DNA from: Gammaproteobacteria bacterium
Lineage (GTDB): Bacteria; Pseudomonadota; Gammaproteobacteria; Competibacterales; Competibacteraceae
Length of the DNA: 64,000 nucleotides
Assembly: GCA_024234995.1 (NCBI GenBank)
Contig: JACKNF010000007.1
Span: 62,001 to 126,000 of the forward strand
Reading direction: 5' to 3'
A program made the translations under genes and the position numbers. Below are positions 63,561 through 64,000 of the stretch, in pieces (position 1 is the stretch's first letter; every line of letters starts with the position of its first letter). The notes under the pieces were generated by a model. That model was given only the letters and a program-made list of their open reading frames with translations. It did not search any database and had not been told where the DNA came from.

Positions 63561-64000
63561 CGACAACCCATAGAGTACCGATGACTGCAGCTGGCGCTGC
63601 CCGGCTCCGCGCCGAACTACAAGAATTGAAAACAGTAGAGCGCCCGCGGATTACCGCCGCCATCGCTGAAGCCCGCGCCCACGGCGACTTGAAGGAAAAT
63701 GCCGAATATCATGCCGCCCGTGAGCAGCAGAGCTTTACTGAAGGCCGCATCGCTGAAATTGAGTCGAAATTGGCTAACGCCCAAGTTATTGATATTAGCA
63801 TGATCCCTGCTTCGGATAAGGTAGTGTTCGGCTCCACAGTGCGGCTGACCGAAGAAGAGAGCGAAGAAGAAAAATGTTATCAGATCGTCGGCGAGGATGA
63901 AGCCGATATTAAGGCGGGTAAAATTTCCTTTAATTCGCCGATTGCCCGCGCCTTAATTGGCAAATTCGCTGGCGATATCGTGGATGTGCAAACACCTGGC
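63557..64000 (+). CDS. greA: Transcription elongation factor GreA, 3' end beyond window
   Basis: Rescues backtracked RNA polymerase by stimulating transcript cleavage. I read 148 codons from the ATG at 63557 to the window edge; the family has about 158. The N-terminal coiled coil carries the acidic tip DLKENAEYHAAREQQSFTEGRI with the catalytic Asp and Glu; the C-terminal FKBP-like domain includes VFGSTVRLTEEESEE and ISFNSPIARALIGKFAGDIVDV. ATGA overlap with carB, a common carAB-greA arrangement in gammaproteobacteria. Confidence 0.96.
   Translation, partial: MTTTHRVPMTAAGAARLRAELQELKTVERPRITAAIAEARAHGDLKENAEYHAAREQQSFTEGRIAEIESKLANAQVIDISMIPASDKVVFGSTVRLTEEESEEEKCYQIVGEDEADIKAGKISFNSPIARALIGKFAGDIVDVQTPG

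Noticed and set aside
1..64000. CRISPR arrays, tRNA, rRNA and insertion sequences
   Set aside because: I found no regularly spaced direct repeats, no tRNA-like T-loop contexts and no transposase sequences by reading; a dedicated scan could still find a divergent case.

Overview
The window is one stretch of a gammaproteobacterial chromosome with moderate GC and dense coding. It has no rRNA, tRNA, CRISPR array or insertion sequence that I can recognise. The gene set points to a free-living Gram-negative gammaproteobacterium: type IV pilus alignment genes pilMNOPQ, the yibN-grxC-secB-gpsA block, ftsY next to rpoH, ubiC-ubiA, carA-carB-greA, an ETHE1-type persulfide dioxygenase and type VI secretion parts. 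A Competibacter-like or purple-sulfur-related lineage would fit, but this is a guess without a database search.

Layout. 1-4617 (minus): pilQ (cut by the window edge), pilP, pilO, pilN, pilM. 4889-6758: small conserved hypotheticals and a DUF1289 protein, with a 620-base gene-poor gap. 6760-10493: a DUF2889 gene, then (minus) gpsA, secB, grxC, a rhodanese, a DUF2892 protein and an ArsR-type regulator. DUF2889, gpsA and secB are all interrupted by single-base indels. 10717-15436: ftsY, rpoH and, convergent, clpB; rpoH carries a CIRCE-like operator over its promoter and clpB a sigma-32-type promoter. 15555-22887 (minus): a haem-c sensor without output domain plus a small partner, a hydrolase, and a periplasmic-binding protein with a PAS-GGDEF-EAL protein. 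23211-25085 (minus): ubiC, ubiA, a monooxygenase-fold protein. 25257-31159 (plus): a CPA2 antiporter, then tkt, gap and pgk. 31311-35176 (plus): an AEC permease and the cobalamin genes cobU, cobT, cobC, cobS joined by four-base overlaps. 35482-41665 (plus): an RND efflux pair and a lipoyl-domain dihydrolipoamide dehydrogenase. 41740-49302: ettA and a small type VI secretion island (VgrG, DUF4123 adaptor, a duplicated-domain protein, and a divergent TssB-TssC fusion). 49317-56933 (minus): recC, a DUF721/DciA-like gene, persulfide dioxygenase, and the Pat-type protein acetyltransferase. 57073-64000 (plus): an acetyl-CoA synthetase (divergent from pat), carA, carB and greA (cut by the edge).

How the genes fit together. 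The heat-shock genes form a circuit: HrcA probably represses rpoH through CIRCE, and sigma-32 then drives clpB. A persulfide theme links the ArsR-type regulator (two cysteines 66 residues apart, as in SqrR/YgaV), rhodanese, DUF2892 protein and distant persulfide dioxygenase. Pat and its expected substrate Acs are divergent neighbours. tkt-gap-pgk is a central carbon cluster with a long structured leader and an internal attenuator-like hairpin. Short GC-rich palindromes recur between genes and also lie in frame inside pilP, the RND pump gene and the DUF721 gene.
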